From Comamonas sp. BIGb0152 (GTDB lineage Bacteria; Pseudomonadota; Gammaproteobacteria; Burkholderiales; Burkholderiaceae_C), in assembly GCF_024809975.1 (NCBI RefSeq), contig NZ_JANUDY010000002.1:248001-312000 (forward strand): 64,000 bases of DNA, in the 5' to 3' direction. Below, one piece after another: positions 53,817 through 64,000 of the stretch. Both the position numbers and the translations under genes were made by a program. Numbering within the stretch: position 1 is the stretch's first letter; every line of letters begins with the position of its first letter. The notes below the pieces were generated by a model. It was not told where the DNA came from. It searched no databases and saw only the letters and a program-made list of their open reading frames with translations.

Positions 53817-53828
53817 TTGGTATTGTCC

Positions 53829-56753
53829 TTAGGGTTGAGAAGCGGAGTCGCTACGCTCGCCTTGCTGGCGCTCGTGGTAGCGGAAGCCCCGTACGGATTG
53901 GTGGGCAATGCTGGTGAGCATCAGCATGGTCGAGCCCACCACCAGCGAAAACACGCCGATGTCAAAGAACAGCGCGCTGGCGACATGGATCTCGCCCACC
54001 AGCGGCAAGCTGAAATGTGCCGTGTGGCTGGTGAGGAAGGGGTAGCCAAAATACCAGCTGCCCACGCCCGTTCCCAACGCAAACAGCAGGCCCGCTGCAA
54101 TCCAGCGGCGCGGGTAGATCGGCAGGTGCGATTCGACCCAGTGCGTGCCGGAGATGATGTACTGCAGCAGCAGGCCGATGGCCAGGGTCAGGCCGGCGAC
54201 AAAGCCGCCACCGGGCTCGTTGTGGCCACGCATGAACAGGTACATGGACACAACCGCTGCAAAAGGCAGCAGCAAACGCACCAGCACGGCGGGCACCATC
54301 AGGTAGCCGACAGCGGTATCGGTGGCGCTGCGCGGGTTGAGCAGGTCGGTGTGCAAGTCAGCCGGCAAAAAGCGTTGCTGCTCGGGTACATCCATGGCCT
54401 CAGGGGCCGGGCGAAAGCGCCGCAGCAGTGCATAGACCGTGAGCGCCACAATGCCCAGCACCACAATCTCGCCAAAGGTGTCAAAGCCGCGGAAATCCAC
54501 CAGCATGACGTTGACCACATTGGTGCCACCCCCCTCGGCTTGCGCACGCTCCAGAAAGAAGGTGGAGGTGCTTTCGGGGAAGGGGCGGCTCATCATCGCA
54601 AACGACAGCCAGGCCATGCCGCCGCCGGCCAGCAAGGTGATCAGCAGATCGCGCCAGCGGCGCACCGTCACCCAAACGCCTTGCTGTGATACCTTTTTCA
54701 GCTTCTTGTCACGCTTGGGCAGCCAGCGCAGGCCCAGCAGCAGCAGCACGGTGGTGACGACTTCGACCACCAACTGGGTCAAGGCCAGATCGGGTGCCGA
54801 GAACCACAGGAAGGTCATGCAGGTGGCCAGGCCGGCACCGCCCAAGGTCACCAAGGCCGCCAGGCGGTGGTACTTGACCAGGAAGGCCGCCGCCAGCGAG
54901 CAGCTGATACCAATCAACCACAGAATGCCGAAGGCGGGTGACAGCGGCTGCAGGCCCCGGTTACCCAGTTGCAAGCCATGGATCAACAAGGGCAGGGCGG
55001 CGGTCAGCAAGGCCGCCAGCACCAGCCACAGCGCCTGCCATTGCCAGCGGCGTGTGCCCAGCCAGCGGCGCATGTGGCGCGCGCCGTTGGTGATGATGGC
55101 CATCACGGCCTGGAACACCCATTGGCCGTTGATGCGTGCCACCAGCGGTGCATCATCGACATAGTTTTTGGCCCGCAGCTGGCGCAGCAGCAAGTACAGC
55201 AAGATGCCCGCCAGCATGGCAATGATGCTCATCACCAAGGGCGCATTGATGCCATGCCACAGCGCCAGGCTGAATTCAGGCAGCGTGCCGCCCACCACGG
55301 GCGAGGCTGCTGCATCCAGGTAGTTGCCCACTGCCCAGGCCGGGAAGATGCCCACGAGCAGACAGACCAGCACCAGGAACTCGACCGGCACCCGCATCCA
55401 GTGCGGGGGCTCATGGGGTTCATGGGGCAGGTCGGTGGCGGGCGGGCCAAAAAACACATCCACGGTAAAACGCAAGGAGTAGGCCACGCTGAAAATGCCG
55501 GCCAAGGTGGCAGCCACCGGCAGGGCGGTGGTCAGAAACGGCGTGGTGTTGATGTACACCGTCTCGGCAAAAAACATCTCTTTGGACAAAAAGCCATTGA
55601 GCAGCGGCACACCGGCCATTGCCGCACTGGCCACCATGGCAAGGGTGCCGGTGATGGGCATCATCTTTTGCAGGCCGGAGAGGCGGCGTATGTCGCGTGT
55701 GCCCGACTCGTGGTCGACAATGCCAGCGGCCATGAACAGCGACGCCTTGAAGGTGGCATGGTTCATGATGTGGAACACCGCTGCCACGGCTGCCAACGGG
55801 CTGTTGAGGCCCAGCAGCAAGGTGATCAGCCCCAGGTGCGACAAGGTCGAGTAGGCCAGCAGCGCCTTCATGTCGTGCTGGAACATGGCGATATAGCCAC
55901 CCAGCAGCAAGGTGATGGCGCCCGCGCCGCCCACCAGCCAGAACCACTCCTCGGTGCCGCTGAGCGCAGGCCATAGGCGCGCCAGCAGAAAAACGCCGGC
56001 CTTGACCATGGTGGCCGAGTGCAAATAGGCCGAGACCGGGGTGGGCGCGGCCATGGCGCGGGGTAGCCAGAAATGGAAGGGGAACTGGGCGCTCTTGGTC
56101 AGCGCACCCAGCAAAATCAGCACCAGGGTGACGCGGTACAACTCATGGTTGCGGATCTGGTCGCCAGCGGCCAGCACGTTGTCGAGCTCATAGCTGCCGA
56201 CAATGTGGCCCAGCAAGAGCACGCCGCCCAGCAGACACAGACCCCCGGTGCCGGTGACGGTGAGCGCCATGCGAGCGCCCATGCGGGCATCCTTGCGGTG
56301 GTGCCAGTAGCCGATCAGCAAGAACGAAAAAATACTGGTCAGTTCCCAGAAGAAGACCAGTTGGATCAGGTTGCCCGACAGCACCACACCCATCATCGAG
56401 CCCATGAAGGCCAGGAAGAAGGAGAAAAAGCGCGGCACCGGATCGGCCTGCGACATGTAGTAGCGCGCATAGAGCACGACCAGGCTGCCAATCCCTAGCA
56501 CCAGGATCGAGAACAACCAGGCAAAGCCATCCATGCGGAAATGCAGATCCAGCCCCAGCTGACCCAGCCAGGCAACATTGTGGTGAACCACGCCGTTGTT
56601 CTGTGTTTCCGGGAAAAGCATGGCGACTTGGACCACACAGAACACGGCGATGGCCCCTGCCAGCGTGGACTCCGTGTTACGCGCGTTGGCAGGCAGCAGC
56701 GCCGCGATGGCGCTGCCGATGAAGGGGAGAAGGATCAGGTATGAAAGTGCCAT
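53829..56753 (-). CDS. mrpA: Mrp/Pha antiporter fused subunit A-B
   Basis: 974 residues. The A part (about 1-770) is a NuoL-like channel ([43 protein letters not shown]). The C-terminal 140 residues ([27 protein letters not shown]) are subunit B fused in frame, as in PhaAB of alpha- and betaproteobacteria. First gene of the operon; no clear Shine-Dalgarno before the ATG. Confidence 0.93.
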   Translation of the reverse strand: MALSYLILLPFIGSAIAALLPANARNTESTLAGAIAVFCVVQVAMLFPETQNNGVVHHNVAWLGQLGLDLHFRMDGFAWLFSILVLGIGSLVVLYARYYMSQADPVPRFFSFFLAFMGSMMGVVLSGNLIQLVFFWELTSIFSFLLIGYWHHRKDARMGARMALTVTGTGGLCLLGGVLLLGHIVGSYELDNVLAAGDQIRNHELYRVTLVLILLGALTKSAQFPFHFWLPRAMAAPTPVSAYLHSATMVKAGVFLLARLWPALSGTEEWFWLVGGAGAITLLLGGYIAMFQHDMKALLAYSTLSHLGLITLLLGLNSPLAAVAAVFHIMNHATFKASLFMAAGIVDHESGTRDIRRLSGLQKMMPITGTLAMVASAAMAGVPLLNGFLSKEMFFAETVYINTTPFLTTALPVAATLAGIFSVAYSLRFTVDVFFGPPATDLPHEPHEPPHWMRVPVEFLVLVCLLVGIFPAWAVGNYLDAAASPVVGGTLPEFSLALWHGINAPLVMSIIAMLAGILLYLLLRQLRAKNYVDDAPLVARINGQWVFQAVMAIITNGARHMRRWLGTRRWQWQALWLVLAALLTAALPLLIHGLQLGNRGLQPLSPAFGILWLIGISCSLAAAFLVKYHRLAALVTLGGAGLATCMTFLWFSAPDLALTQLVVEVVTTVLLLLGLRWLPKRDKKLKKVSQQGVWVTVRRWRDLLITLLAGGGMAWLSFAMMSRPFPESTSTFFLERAQAEGGGTNVVNVMLVDFRGFDTFGEIVVLGIVALTVYALLRRFRPAPEAMDVPEQQRFLPADLHTDLLNPRSATDTAVGYLMVPAVLVRLLLPFAAVVSMYLFMRGHNEPGGGFVAGLTLAIGLLLQYIISGTHWVESHLPIYPRRWIAAGLLFALGTGVGSWYFGYPFLTSHTAHFSLPLVGEIHVASALFFDIGVFSLVVGSTMLMLTSIAHQSVRGFRYHERQQGERSDSASQP

Positions 56754-57186
56754 TTTTTTGTAAATTCTACAAGCTGGCCCGATCCCAGCTGCTACTAAAA
56801 CCCGAGCAAGTTCAGGATATTGGTCATGGGTTATCGATAGTCAATACCCTATGTTAGTGACTGCAAATGCCGCAGCAAAGGTGGTTTCTCGCTGCTTGTT
56901 TTGCACATGCGCTGATGCATGCTTTGCATGAATAGGAAGCGGGCACGCCATAGCGCCTGACTGCGGCAATGTGACCGGTTCGGGGTGGAGCTGGGGGGGG
57001 AGAAAAAGACCGCGCGGCGGTGCCGCCGGGGTGTTGCAAGCGTGTGCCAAGCCATGCTGCGGGAGATGGCAGTGGTGGTTTGCAAGAGAAGTTGCGTTGC
57101 GTCGGGGTCCAGTGCCAAGGCATATCAGGGCTCCTGCGCCCTGGAGCAGGGCGTCAACGCATCCTAGCAGAAGCCGCGGAGATGGC
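56754..57186. other. Intergenic region, promoter of the Mrp operon
   Basis: About 430 bp upstream of mrpA and downstream of lapB. A short AT-rich stretch near 56760-56860 probably holds the mrp promoter. No gene or RNA seen. Confidence 0.4.
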
Positions 57187-58353
57187 CTATTGCTCTTCCA
57201 CCCGGCGCGGGGGGTAGCTGTCCCAGGATTGGCAGCCCGGGCACTGCCAGAAATGCTGCCTGGCCTCAAAGCCGCAGGCCGCGCAGCGGTAGCGCGTCAG
57301 CGGTTTGGCGGCCGTGTCCAGCGCGCGTTGCACGGCAGGGTGGTGCTCTTCATGGCTGAGCGTCTCTTGTGCCAGCCAGCGGCCAGCGGCGACCAGGGAC
57401 GGTTCATGGCGCAGATGCTCGATATACCAGTCGCGCGCCAGCGGGTGCGCCGCATCGGGCACCATGGCCTGTTCATCCATCTGCACCAGGCTTTGCATCA
57501 CGTCCAGCGATGGCGAGCTGCGGTAATTAGCCAGCAGCAAGGCGCGCACCTGCGGCTTGCGTGTATCGGTCTTGACCAGCTCCAGCATCAAGGGCGCCAC
57601 CAGAGGCACCGATGACGGAGAGACCGAGGCCAGCTCCATCAGCGAGCCCAGCGCCAGCGCATGCTGCCCGCTTTTGTGTTGCAGATGGGCCACTTCGATG
57701 CGTGGGCGCGGCGCATGCGGCGCCTCGGACAGGGCTTGCTGCAGCAACTCCAGTGCGGCATCCAGCTGGCCCTGCGCCTGTTGCCCCAGGGCTTGCTCAC
57801 ACAGGTAGTGCGCAATGCGCACGCTGTAGTCGCCCTGGTTGCGGCTGTGCATCAGGCGGGCAATCTGTACGGCCTGGGGCCAGTCATGGGCGCGCTCGTA
57901 AATGGCCAGGCGCGACAGGCGTGCCTCGTTTTCATAGGGCGTGCCGTCCAGCCGGGCGAGCGCATCTTCGGCGCGGTCCAGCAGGCCGGCCTTGAGGAAA
58001 TCCAGTGCCAATGCGTGCTGAGCGCGCTCGCGTTCGGGCTTGCTGATGTCGGCACGCGAGAGCAGGTGCTCGTGCACGCGCACGGCCCGGCTGTACTCGC
58101 CCCGGCGGCGGAACAGATTGCCCAGCGCAAAGTGCAGCTCGGCGGTGTCGGGGTCGTTTTGTACTGCCTCGATAAAGGCATCGATGGCCTTGTCCTGCTG
58201 CTCATTGAGCAGAAAGTTCAGCCCCTTGAAATAGGCCTTGGGGGCGCTGCGGTTCTCGCGGCGGATCTGGCGCAAGTCAAAGCGCGATGCCAGCCAGCCC
58301 AGCACAAAGGCGGCCGGAAAGCCCAGCAAGATCCAGGAGATATCAAATTCCAT
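57187..58353 (-). CDS. lapB: LapB (YciM) LPS-assembly/LpxC-degradation adaptor
   Basis: 388 residues from the ATG at 58353; the longer frame is not coding-like before it. An N-terminal membrane helix (about 5-22), TPR repeats (about 35-290), and a C-terminal rubredoxin-like zinc ribbon with CAACG and CPGC (about 355-378). LapB brings LpxC to FtsH, tuning LPS synthesis. The start overlaps lapA. Confidence 0.92.
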   Translation of the reverse strand: MEFDISWILLGFPAAFVLGWLASRFDLRQIRRENRSAPKAYFKGLNFLLNEQQDKAIDAFIEAVQNDPDTAELHFALGNLFRRRGEYSRAVRVHEHLLSRADISKPERERAQHALALDFLKAGLLDRAEDALARLDGTPYENEARLSRLAIYERAHDWPQAVQIARLMHSRNQGDYSVRIAHYLCEQALGQQAQGQLDAALELLQQALSEAPHAPRPRIEVAHLQHKSGQHALALGSLMELASVSPSSVPLVAPLMLELVKTDTRKPQVRALLLANYRSSPSLDVMQSLVQMDEQAMVPDAAHPLARDWYIEHLRHEPSLVAAGRWLAQETLSHEEHHPAVQRALDTAAKPLTRYRCAACGFEARQHFWQCPGCQSWDSYPPRRVEEQ

Positions 58354-58654
58354 GAGGTGGCAGCGGTGTGGACTCGTCCGCAGAGGACGTGGAGGAGAGG
58401 GTCGGCTCTGCGGCAGCAGTTTGCGCCAATGCGGCGCGTTGCGCCGCTTTGCGGTGCTTCCACCAGCGGGGCACCATGCCGATGATGCCCACAATCACCC
58501 CGGCGCTGAAAGCCAGTAGCACCACCAGCACCAAGGGCGCTTGCCACTGGGTGCCAAAAAACAGGTGCACCACTACATCCCGCTGGTTATTGAGCGCAAA
58601 TGCAAACAGGGTGAAGAAGATGACAGCTTTGAGCAGCCACAGCAGGTATTTCAT
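58343..58654 (-). CDS. lapA: LapA-domain inner-membrane protein
   Basis: 103 residues. Two membrane helices (about 5-22 and 40-60) and a conserved LNNQRDVVVHLFF segment of the LapA (DUF1049) family, then a basic and Ser/Thr-rich tail. Overlaps lapB by 11 nt, so co-translated. Confidence 0.9.
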   Translation of the reverse strand: MKYLLWLLKAVIFFTLFAFALNNQRDVVVHLFFGTQWQAPLVLVVLLAFSAGVIVGIIGMVPRWWKHRKAAQRAALAQTAAAEPTLSSTSSADESTPLPPHGI

Positions 58655-58710
58655 GGCAGTGACAGGAATGGCTTGGGCGCCATTCTACGTGGATTCACGC
58701 TTGGGCTCTT

Positions 58711-58742
58711 GAAAAGCAAATGCCAGCACAAGGCTGGCATTT
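58711..58742 (-). terminator. Terminator of the SRP RNA
   Basis: On the minus strand AAATGCCAGC/GCTGGCATTT (10 bp, 5-nt loop) followed by GCTTTTC. Confidence 0.7.
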
Positions 58743-58756
58743 ATTGTATGAGGTGA

Positions 58757-58850
58757 CGAGCCTGACCCCGGCACTGGATCCACAGTTAGGGCTGCTTGGT
58801 TCCCCACCTGACCCGGTTGGCCGCTTCCCCATGCGAGGAGGCCCGTCAGC
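58757..58850 (-). ncRNA. ffs: 4.5S/SRP RNA
   Basis: On the minus strand GGTCAGGT-GGGGAACC-AAGCAGCC recreates the SRP domain IV hairpin: GGAA tetraloop, the AGG/AGCAG internal loop bound by Ffh, and a TGG/CCA closing stem that pairs although it differs from the E. coli UCC/GGA. Flanking bases CTGAC/GTCAG pair near the ends. A promoter (58856-58883) and a terminator flank it. Location next to dnaX is known for SRP RNA in other bacteria. Ends are estimated. Confidence 0.85.
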
Positions 58851-58855
58851 GGTTG

Positions 58856-58883
58856 ATTGTACCTAAAGAAAACGGACTCCCAA
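58856..58883 (-). promoter_or_regulatory. ffs: Sigma-70 promoter of the SRP RNA
   Basis: On the minus strand TTGGGA, 16-bp spacer, TACAAT, six to seven nt before the RNA's likely 5' end. Confidence 0.6.
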
Positions 58884-59001
58884 GCAAGCCGGCCAAAAAG
58901 TCCTTAAGCGGGGGCGGCTCTGCGGTGCAGGCAAAAGTATTGCGTGCCCGCCAAGGCAGTGACTCTCAGGGCTGCCGCGACTGACCGTAGAATGCAGCTC
59001 T

Positions 59002-61230
59002 ATGTCTTATCTTGTTCTCGCTCGCAAATACCGTCCGCGGAATTTCTCTGAAATGGTAGGCCAGGAGCATGTGGTGCAGGCGCTGTCCAATGCACTGGTG
59101 CAGCAGCGCTTGCACCATGCCTACCTGTTTACGGGAACCCGTGGCGTGGGCAAGACGACGGTCTCACGCATTTTGGCCAAGTCGCTCAACTGCACGGGTG
59201 CCGACGGCCAGGGCGGCATCACTGCTGCGCCTTGCGGTGTGTGCCCGGCCTGTACCGAGATCGACAGCGGGCGTTTTCCTGACTACACCGAATTGGACGC
59301 CGCCTCTAACCGCGGCGTCGATGAAGTGCAGGGCCTCCTGGAGCAGGCGGTGTACAAGCCGGTGCAGGGGCGCTTCAAGGTCTTCATGATCGACGAAGTG
59401 CACATGCTCACCAATACCGCCTTCAACGCCATGTTGAAGACGCTGGAGGAGCCGCCCGAGTACCTGAAGTTTGTGCTGGCGACCACCGATCCGCAGAAGG
59501 TGCCGGTCACGGTGCTGTCGCGCTGTCTGCAGTTCAATCTGCGGCCCATGGCGCCAGAGACCATTCAAGAGCATCTGGGCCGTGTGCTGGTGCAAGAAGA
59601 GATTGCCTCCGAGCCCCAGGCGCTGCGCCTGCTGTCGCGCTCGGCCCGCGGCTCCATGCGCGATGCACTGTCGCTGACCGACCAGGCGATTGCCTTTGGT
59701 GGTGGCCAACTGCAGGAAACCAGCGTGCGCCAGATGCTGGGTGCCGTGGATTCCAGCCATGTGTTTCGCCTGATCGATGCGCTGGCGCGCGGAGACGGCG
59801 CCGAAGTGGTCGATACCGTCGACCAGCTGCGCCACCAAGGTCTGTCAGCCGCGTCCACCTTGGAAGACATGGCCGTGCAGCTGCAGCGCATGGCAGTGCT
59901 GCAGGCCGTGCCGGACAAGGCACGCGCATCCGCCGCTGAAGACGATGCCGATCAGCAAGAAGTGCTGCGCCTGGCGCAGCAAATGCCTGCGGATGAAACC
60001 CAGTTGCTCTACAGCATTGCGCTGCACGGCCGCGCTGAACTGGGGCTGGCACCCGATGAGTATGCGGCGCTGACGATGGCGTTGCTGCGGCTGCTGGCTT
60101 TCAAACCTGCAGCATCGGCTGAAAAAAAAACTCTGAATAATGCGCTAGCGCAGCCGCCCAAGGCGCCTGCACCCCCGCCAGCCGCTGTGGCCATGCCCGC
60201 AACCCCGGCGCTGGCATCTACAGCTCCCGCATCCCCGCCATTGCCGCAAGTGGCCCCTGTTGCGGCGCCTGCGCCTCAGCCTGCTCCTGCTCCTGCTCCT
60301 GCTGTGGCAGCCCAGGCCGCAGTTCCAGCCGCAGCCACCGCCGCAGACGCGCCGGTGTCGCAAGCGGCCCCCGCTGCGGTGGAGGCGGTCAAGCTGCCGG
60401 TGCGCAGTGCTGAGGACCTGATCCCCGCGCGTGCGGCAGCATCGGTGCCCGAGGTGGCGGCGACGCCACCCACGCCAGCCCAGACTGAGCAAGAGCTGGT
60501 GGAAGAGGAGCAGCCCCAGCTGCACGATGATGATGACGCGGCACCGTTGCCAGATAACGATAGCGATGACGACGGCGATGAGGACACGCAAAGCGGCAGC
60601 AGCGCTGACGCGGATGGCGTGCCTTACTTTGACGATGTGCCGATGGAGGCCTACGCCAATGACGAAGATGCGGCATTGGCAGCGCCCCCTGGCGCGCTAC
60701 CCCATGCGCCGGGCATGGCCGGGCTTGCCCAAGAGCGCACCAGCCTGATTGCCTTGCCGGTACAGACACCACAAGCCAGTGATTTTGACCGGCCGGCTGC
60801 CAACTTTGGCGAGAACCTGGGCCGGGTGCCGGCGGAGTTCGAGGACACGGCCGAGGGCCGGTTCTGGAACGAGACCGTGACCCAGCTGGTGCAGGCAGAG
60901 GCGGTGACCGCCGTGGCGCGCCAGTTGGCTTTGCGTTCCCAGCTGCTCAAGCGCGATGCCGATGAGTGGCAGCTGCGCGTGGATCTGGAGTCTCTGGCCC
61001 AGCCGGGGACCGTGGAGCGGCTGCGCACGGCCCTGGTGGCAGCCGGGTTGGTGGGCAAAATCCAGGTGTCGGTCGGTGCCGTGGAGGACTCTCCGGCACG
61101 GCGCAAGGCCCATGCGGTGCAGGCACGCCAGCGGGCTGCCGAGGACACCGTGCGCAAAGACCCCTATGTTCAATCGCTGATACAGCAATTTGGCGCGAAA
61201 ATAGTGCCCGGTAGCATTCAGCCACTATGA
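59002..61230 (+). CDS. dnaX: DNA polymerase III subunit tau/gamma
   Basis: 742 residues. Walker A GTRGVGKT at 45-52, zinc cysteines C64, C78, C81 and C84, DEVHML (Walker B), and SRC sensor (about 174) are complete, so domains I-III form the clamp-loader ATPase. A Pro/Ala-rich linker (about 378-480, containing a short CCTGCT hexamer array), an acidic stretch, and a C-terminal tau-specific region (about 610-742) follow. A run of nine A at codons 374-377 can give a shortened gamma form (see separate entry). Followed by ybaB and recR. Confidence 0.95.
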   Translation: MSYLVLARKYRPRNFSEMVGQEHVVQALSNALVQQRLHHAYLFTGTRGVGKTTVSRILAKSLNCTGADGQGGITAAPCGVCPACTEIDSGRFPDYTELDAASNRGVDEVQGLLEQAVYKPVQGRFKVFMIDEVHMLTNTAFNAMLKTLEEPPEYLKFVLATTDPQKVPVTVLSRCLQFNLRPMAPETIQEHLGRVLVQEEIASEPQALRLLSRSARGSMRDALSLTDQAIAFGGGQLQETSVRQMLGAVDSSHVFRLIDALARGDGAEVVDTVDQLRHQGLSAASTLEDMAVQLQRMAVLQAVPDKARASAAEDDADQQEVLRLAQQMPADETQLLYSIALHGRAELGLAPDEYAALTMALLRLLAFKPAASAEKKTLNNALAQPPKAPAPPPAAVAMPATPALASTAPASPPLPQVAPVAAPAPQPAPAPAPAVAAQAAVPAAATAADAPVSQAAPAAVEAVKLPVRSAEDLIPARAAASVPEVAATPPTPAQTEQELVEEEQPQLHDDDDAAPLPDNDSDDDGDEDTQSGSSADADGVPYFDDVPMEAYANDEDAALAAPPGALPHAPGMAGLAQERTSLIALPVQTPQASDFDRPAANFGENLGRVPAEFEDTAEGRFWNETVTQLVQAEAVTAVARQLALRSQLLKRDADEWQLRVDLESLAQPGTVERLRTALVAAGLVGKIQVSVGAVEDSPARRKAHAVQARQRAAEDTVRKDPYVQSLIQQFGAKIVPGSIQPL
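60121..60140 (+). other. dnaX: Nine-A slippery run in dnaX, predicted gamma-product site
   Basis: Codons GAA AAA AAA ACT contain A9 (60122-60130). A -1 shift reads AAC TCT GAA TAA and stops at 60138-60140; a +1 shift reads CTC TGA and stops at 60134-60136. Both would end after about 377-379 residues, at the end of domain III, matching the known gamma subunit. A palindrome TGCGCTAGCGCA at 60141-60152 could form a small hairpin. Confidence 0.65.
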
Positions 61231-61294
61231 TGCGGCGTTCGCTGGCGGGTTGGCTTTACAACCTGCCGCAGGTTTTCAAACAAAAGGATTTTTC

Positions 61295-61627
61295 ATGTTC
61301 AACAAAGGACAACTCGCTGGTTTGATGAAGCAGGCCCAGGCCATGCAGGACAACCTGAAAAAGGCCCAGGATGACCTGGCCAACATCGAGGTCGAAGGCG
61401 AATCGGGTGCCGGTCTGGTCAAGGTGCTGATGACCTGCAAGCACGACGTCAAGCGCGTGACCATTGATCCGAGCCTGCTGTCCGAAGACAAGGACATGCT
61501 CGAAGACTTGGTGGCTGCTGCCTTCAACGCCGCTGTGCGCAAAGCCGAAGAGACCAGCAACGAAAAAATGAGCAAGATCTCCGCCGGCATGCCTGGCTTG
61601 CCCGGTGGCATGAAGCTCCCGTTCTAA
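61295..61627 (+). CDS. ybaB: YbaB/EbfC nucleoid-associated protein
   Basis: 110 residues from the ATG at 61295 (AAGGA site). Met/Gly-rich C-terminus ([13 protein letters not shown]) and the conserved [10 protein letters not shown] start identify the family. A small dimeric DNA-binding protein, in the usual dnaX-ybaB-recR order. Confidence 0.93.
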   Translation: MFNKGQLAGLMKQAQAMQDNLKKAQDDLANIEVEGESGAGLVKVLMTCKHDVKRVTIDPSLLSEDKDMLEDLVAAAFNAAVRKAEETSNEKMSKISAGMPGLPGGMKLPF

Positions 61628-61721
61628 ATCTGTTGCCTGATGCGCTTGCCCTTCCTGACGCTGCTTGGCAGATGGCATGGGCGGGCGCTTTGTGGTGCTA
61701 GGCCCTTTGTGAGTTTTTCCC

Positions 61722-62312
61722 ATGTCTGATACCGGCACCCTGGAAGTCTTGGTGCAGGCGCTGCGCCGCCTGCCGGGTGTCGGCGTCAAGTCGGCCTCGC
61801 GGATGGCCTTCCACCTGCTGCAAAACGACCGCGAAGGTGCCGAGCTGCTCTCGCGCGCCTTGCACGAGGCTAGCAGCCGGGTGCGCCATTGCGAGCGTTG
61901 CCATACCTTTACCGAAAACAGCATCTGTTCAACCTGCCTCGATGAAGGCCGGGATGCCGCGCGCCTGTGCGTGGTGGAGACGCCTGCCGACCAGGCCGCC
62001 CTTGAGCGCACCGGTGCCTACAAAGGGTATTACTACGTGCTGATGGGGCGTTTGTCGCCGCTCGATGGCATCGGTCCGCGTGATATTGGCGTGCAGCAGC
62101 TGCTGCAGCGTGCCAGCGATGGGGTGGTGCAAGAGGTGATTCTGGCCACCAATTTCACAGCGGAGGGCGAGGCCACCGCCCATGTGATCTCCGAGGCCTT
62201 GCAGCGCAAGGGCATCGGCTTTACCCGCTTGGCGCGGGGCGTGCCCATCGGCAGCGAGCTGGAGTATGTGGATCTGGGCACCATTGCCCACGCCTTGGCT
62301 GATCGCCGCTGA
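61722..62312 (+). CDS. recR: Recombination protein RecR
   Basis: 196 residues. An N-terminal HhH ([17 protein letters not shown]), a C4 zinc finger (C57, C60, C69, C72), and a Toprim domain ([21 protein letters not shown]). Forms a clamp with RecO for RecA loading on gapped DNA. Confidence 0.95.
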   Translation: MSDTGTLEVLVQALRRLPGVGVKSASRMAFHLLQNDREGAELLSRALHEASSRVRHCERCHTFTENSICSTCLDEGRDAARLCVVETPADQAALERTGAYKGYYYVLMGRLSPLDGIGPRDIGVQQLLQRASDGVVQEVILATNFTAEGEATAHVISEALQRKGIGFTRLARGVPIGSELEYVDLGTIAHALADRR

Positions 62313-62678
62313 AGCCGGGGCGAGTGGCGGAGCCAGCGCCTTTTCCCAGGGATTCATAGGTCTGTGCCGTATTTGGCGCAGAGCCTCCCGCAGATTGGGA
62401 AACTGGGTTTTCCTGCACCCCCATCAGGGCTAAATCCCGCCTTGGCCCCTGGCGCGCTGCTTGCGACCGATTACAATTCAATGCTGATCTTTATGGTTAT
62501 TTATGCATTTCATGCATGAATCATCCTCGGTGCAGTCTGTTTTTTCTGGATTTGCCCGCTTTTCTGTCTCGCACGCCTACTTCTCTGGCCGTACCGTTCC
62601 AAAGATCATTCTTCGTTCTCGTTATTGCATCAAGCCGCGTTGCTGCCGGCTGTGCCTTGTGTTTTTTAGGATTTTTGC
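62313..62678. other. Intergenic region before the MHS transporter
   Basis: About 365 bp. A possible -10 TACAAT (62472-62477) and a repeated ATGCAT pair (62502-62516) lie in the AT-rich middle. No gene seen. Confidence 0.4.
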
Positions 62679-63989
62679 GTGCAATCTACTGCTGTATCCA
62701 AGCGAAATATTCTGGCCGCTGTCATTGGCAACGCGCTCGAATGGTATGACTTTCTGGTCTTCGCGTTCATGACGCCCATCGTGGCGAAGCTGTTCTTTCC
62801 CTCCAACCCCAACGATCCCAGCGATGACCTGAACCGGATCTTGATGACCACGGCGGTCTTTGGTGTGGGCTTCTTTATGCGCCCGGTCGGTGGCATCCTG
62901 CTGGGTCTGTACGGCGACCGCAAGGGCCGCAAGGCGGCGATGGTGATGGTCACCGGCATCATGGCGGTGGCCATTGCCTTGATCACCTTTGCGCCCACCT
63001 ACCAGGGCGTAGGCATCTGGGCGCCGATCTTCATCGTGCTGGCTCGTTTGCTGCAAGGCTTTGCCGCTGGCGGCGAGTTTGGCACCTCGACAGCCTTGCT
63101 GATCGAGCTGGCACCCAAGGGCAAGCGGGGCTTTTATGGCTCCTGGCAGATGACCGGCCAGATGGCAGCGCTGCTGATTGGCGCCGCCGTGGGCACCCTA
63201 ATCACCGACTTCTTCACCCAGGAACAGCTGATGTCCTGGGCCTGGCGCATTCCATTTGCGGTGGGTCTGCTGATCGTGCCCGTCGCCATTTATATCCGCC
63301 GCCATGTGGACGAGCCCGAGACCTTTGTGAAGATGCAAGCCGCGCAAAAGGCCGGCACCGTCAAGCAAGTGGGCGTGGTCGAGATGCTGCACACCCATGC
63401 GCGTGAAACCCTGGTGGGCATGGGCCTGGTGGTGACCGCGACCGTGTCCATCTACATCACCTTCACCTACCTGGTGACTTATTCGACCGTCACCCTCAAG
63501 CTGCCCCTGCATGACACCTTCATGGTGCAGATGGCCGGTGCAGCGCTGATGGTTGTGCTGATGCCCTTCATGGGTGCCTGGTCCGACCGCGTGGGCCGCC
63601 GTCCTCTGATGATTGGCTCGCTGCTGGGTTACCTGCTGGTGCTTTACCCGCTGTATGCCTGGCTGACCGATGGCCCGACCATTGCCAAGCTGATGACGGT
63701 GCAGGTGGTGATCTGCCTGTTTGTGTCGGTGTTCTTTGGCGTTTTCAGCACGGTGATGGCCGAGCTGTTCCCGGCCAATGTGCGCTCGGTGGGCATGTCC
63801 ATGGCCTACAACATCGCGGTGATGGTGTTTGGCGGCTTTGCCCAGTTCATCGTGACCTGGCTGATCAAGACCACCGGCTCGACCATGTCTCCGGCGTTCT
63901 ATGTGATGTTTGGCGTGACCCTGGGCCTGATTGCGGCCTTCTTCATTCGTGACCGCGCGCATGAGGACGATCTGGACGCCGTGATGTAA
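62679..63989 (+). CDS. MHS-family MFS transporter
   Basis: 436 residues from a GTG with an AGGA site. Twelve membrane helices. ALEWYDF at residue 19 and the cytoplasmic loop motif GDRKGRKAAM near 88 are typical of the metabolite:H+ symporter (citrate/alpha-ketoglutarate/proline-betaine) group. Substrate not resolvable. Confidence 0.88.
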   Translation: MQSTAVSKRNILAAVIGNALEWYDFLVFAFMTPIVAKLFFPSNPNDPSDDLNRILMTTAVFGVGFFMRPVGGILLGLYGDRKGRKAAMVMVTGIMAVAIALITFAPTYQGVGIWAPIFIVLARLLQGFAAGGEFGTSTALLIELAPKGKRGFYGSWQMTGQMAALLIGAAVGTLITDFFTQEQLMSWAWRIPFAVGLLIVPVAIYIRRHVDEPETFVKMQAAQKAGTVKQVGVVEMLHTHARETLVGMGLVVTATVSIYITFTYLVTYSTVTLKLPLHDTFMVQMAGAALMVVLMPFMGAWSDRVGRRPLMIGSLLGYLLVLYPLYAWLTDGPTIAKLMTVQVVICLFVSVFFGVFSTVMAELFPANVRSVGMSMAYNIAVMVFGGFAQFIVTWLIKTTGSTMSPAFYVMFGVTLGLIAAFFIRDRAHEDDLDAVM

Positions 63990-64000
63990 GGGCAGAGGGA

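Noticed and set aside
1..64000. CRISPR arrays
   Set aside because: No regularly spaced direct repeats were seen; repeats found are within coding linkers or between gene halves.

Overview
The window looks like the chromosome of a high-GC betaproteobacterium, most likely a Comamonadaceae member (Comamonas/Delftia-like). The evidence is indirect: strong G/C third-position codon use, a PhaAB-CDEFG (Mrp) antiporter with fused A-B subunit, a FecI/FecR/TonB iron-signalling cluster, and the dnaX-ybaB-recR order. No species-defining marker is present.

Region 1 (1 to about 24.5 kb) is the right-hand part of a prophage. It starts inside a giant virion 'polyvalent' protein and continues through a tightly overlapping series of structural genes (7.3-15.7 kb) to a lysis cassette: holin, SAR endolysin, and Rz with an embedded Rz1. 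Past lysis lies a cargo segment of lower and mixed GC: a secreted protein divergent from a subtilisin-like protease with a C-terminal discoidin-like domain, a two-gene module of an XRE-ImmA/IrrE protein and an unknown partner, a small orphan ORF with its own terminator, a SRAP-domain protein and an alpha/beta hydrolase. The prophage ends at a 50-nt copy of the 3' end of tRNA-Lys(TTT), read as attR. A dead integrase remnant lies just outside it, so this tRNA site has probably been used more than once.

Region 2 (25-32 kb) holds a LysR regulator divergent from an isochorismatase-family hydrolase, a degenerate IS3-type transposase tail, and a second paralogue that is a YcaC-like hydrolase. It then has a benE-yggS operon divergent from a MocR-type (GntR plus aminotransferase) regulator. 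A perfect 8-bp inverted repeat lies between benE and the regulator.

Region 3 (32-42 kb) has small accessory genes (helix-hairpin-helix protein, Excalibur protein) and an iron-uptake cluster on the minus strand (fecI, fecR, TonB receptor, PepSY membrane protein). After it comes a gene-poor stretch with two strong minus-strand terminators and a few small ORFs.

Region 4 (42-64 kb) is housekeeping. It contains a complete livJHMGF branched-chain amino-acid ABC operon whose upstream region carries a sigma-54 -24/-12 element and two NtrC-like sites. It also has a LOG-family protein, crcB, an M14-type carboxypeptidase, the Mrp/Pha antiporter operon, lapA-lapB, a 4.5S/SRP RNA gene, dnaX with an A9 slippery run that would end translation at the end of domain III, ybaB, recR, and an MHS-type transporter. 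The most unusual items are the dnaX slippage site, the nitrogen-control signature upstream of liv, the prophage cargo segment, and the terminator pair without a gene near 39.5 kb.
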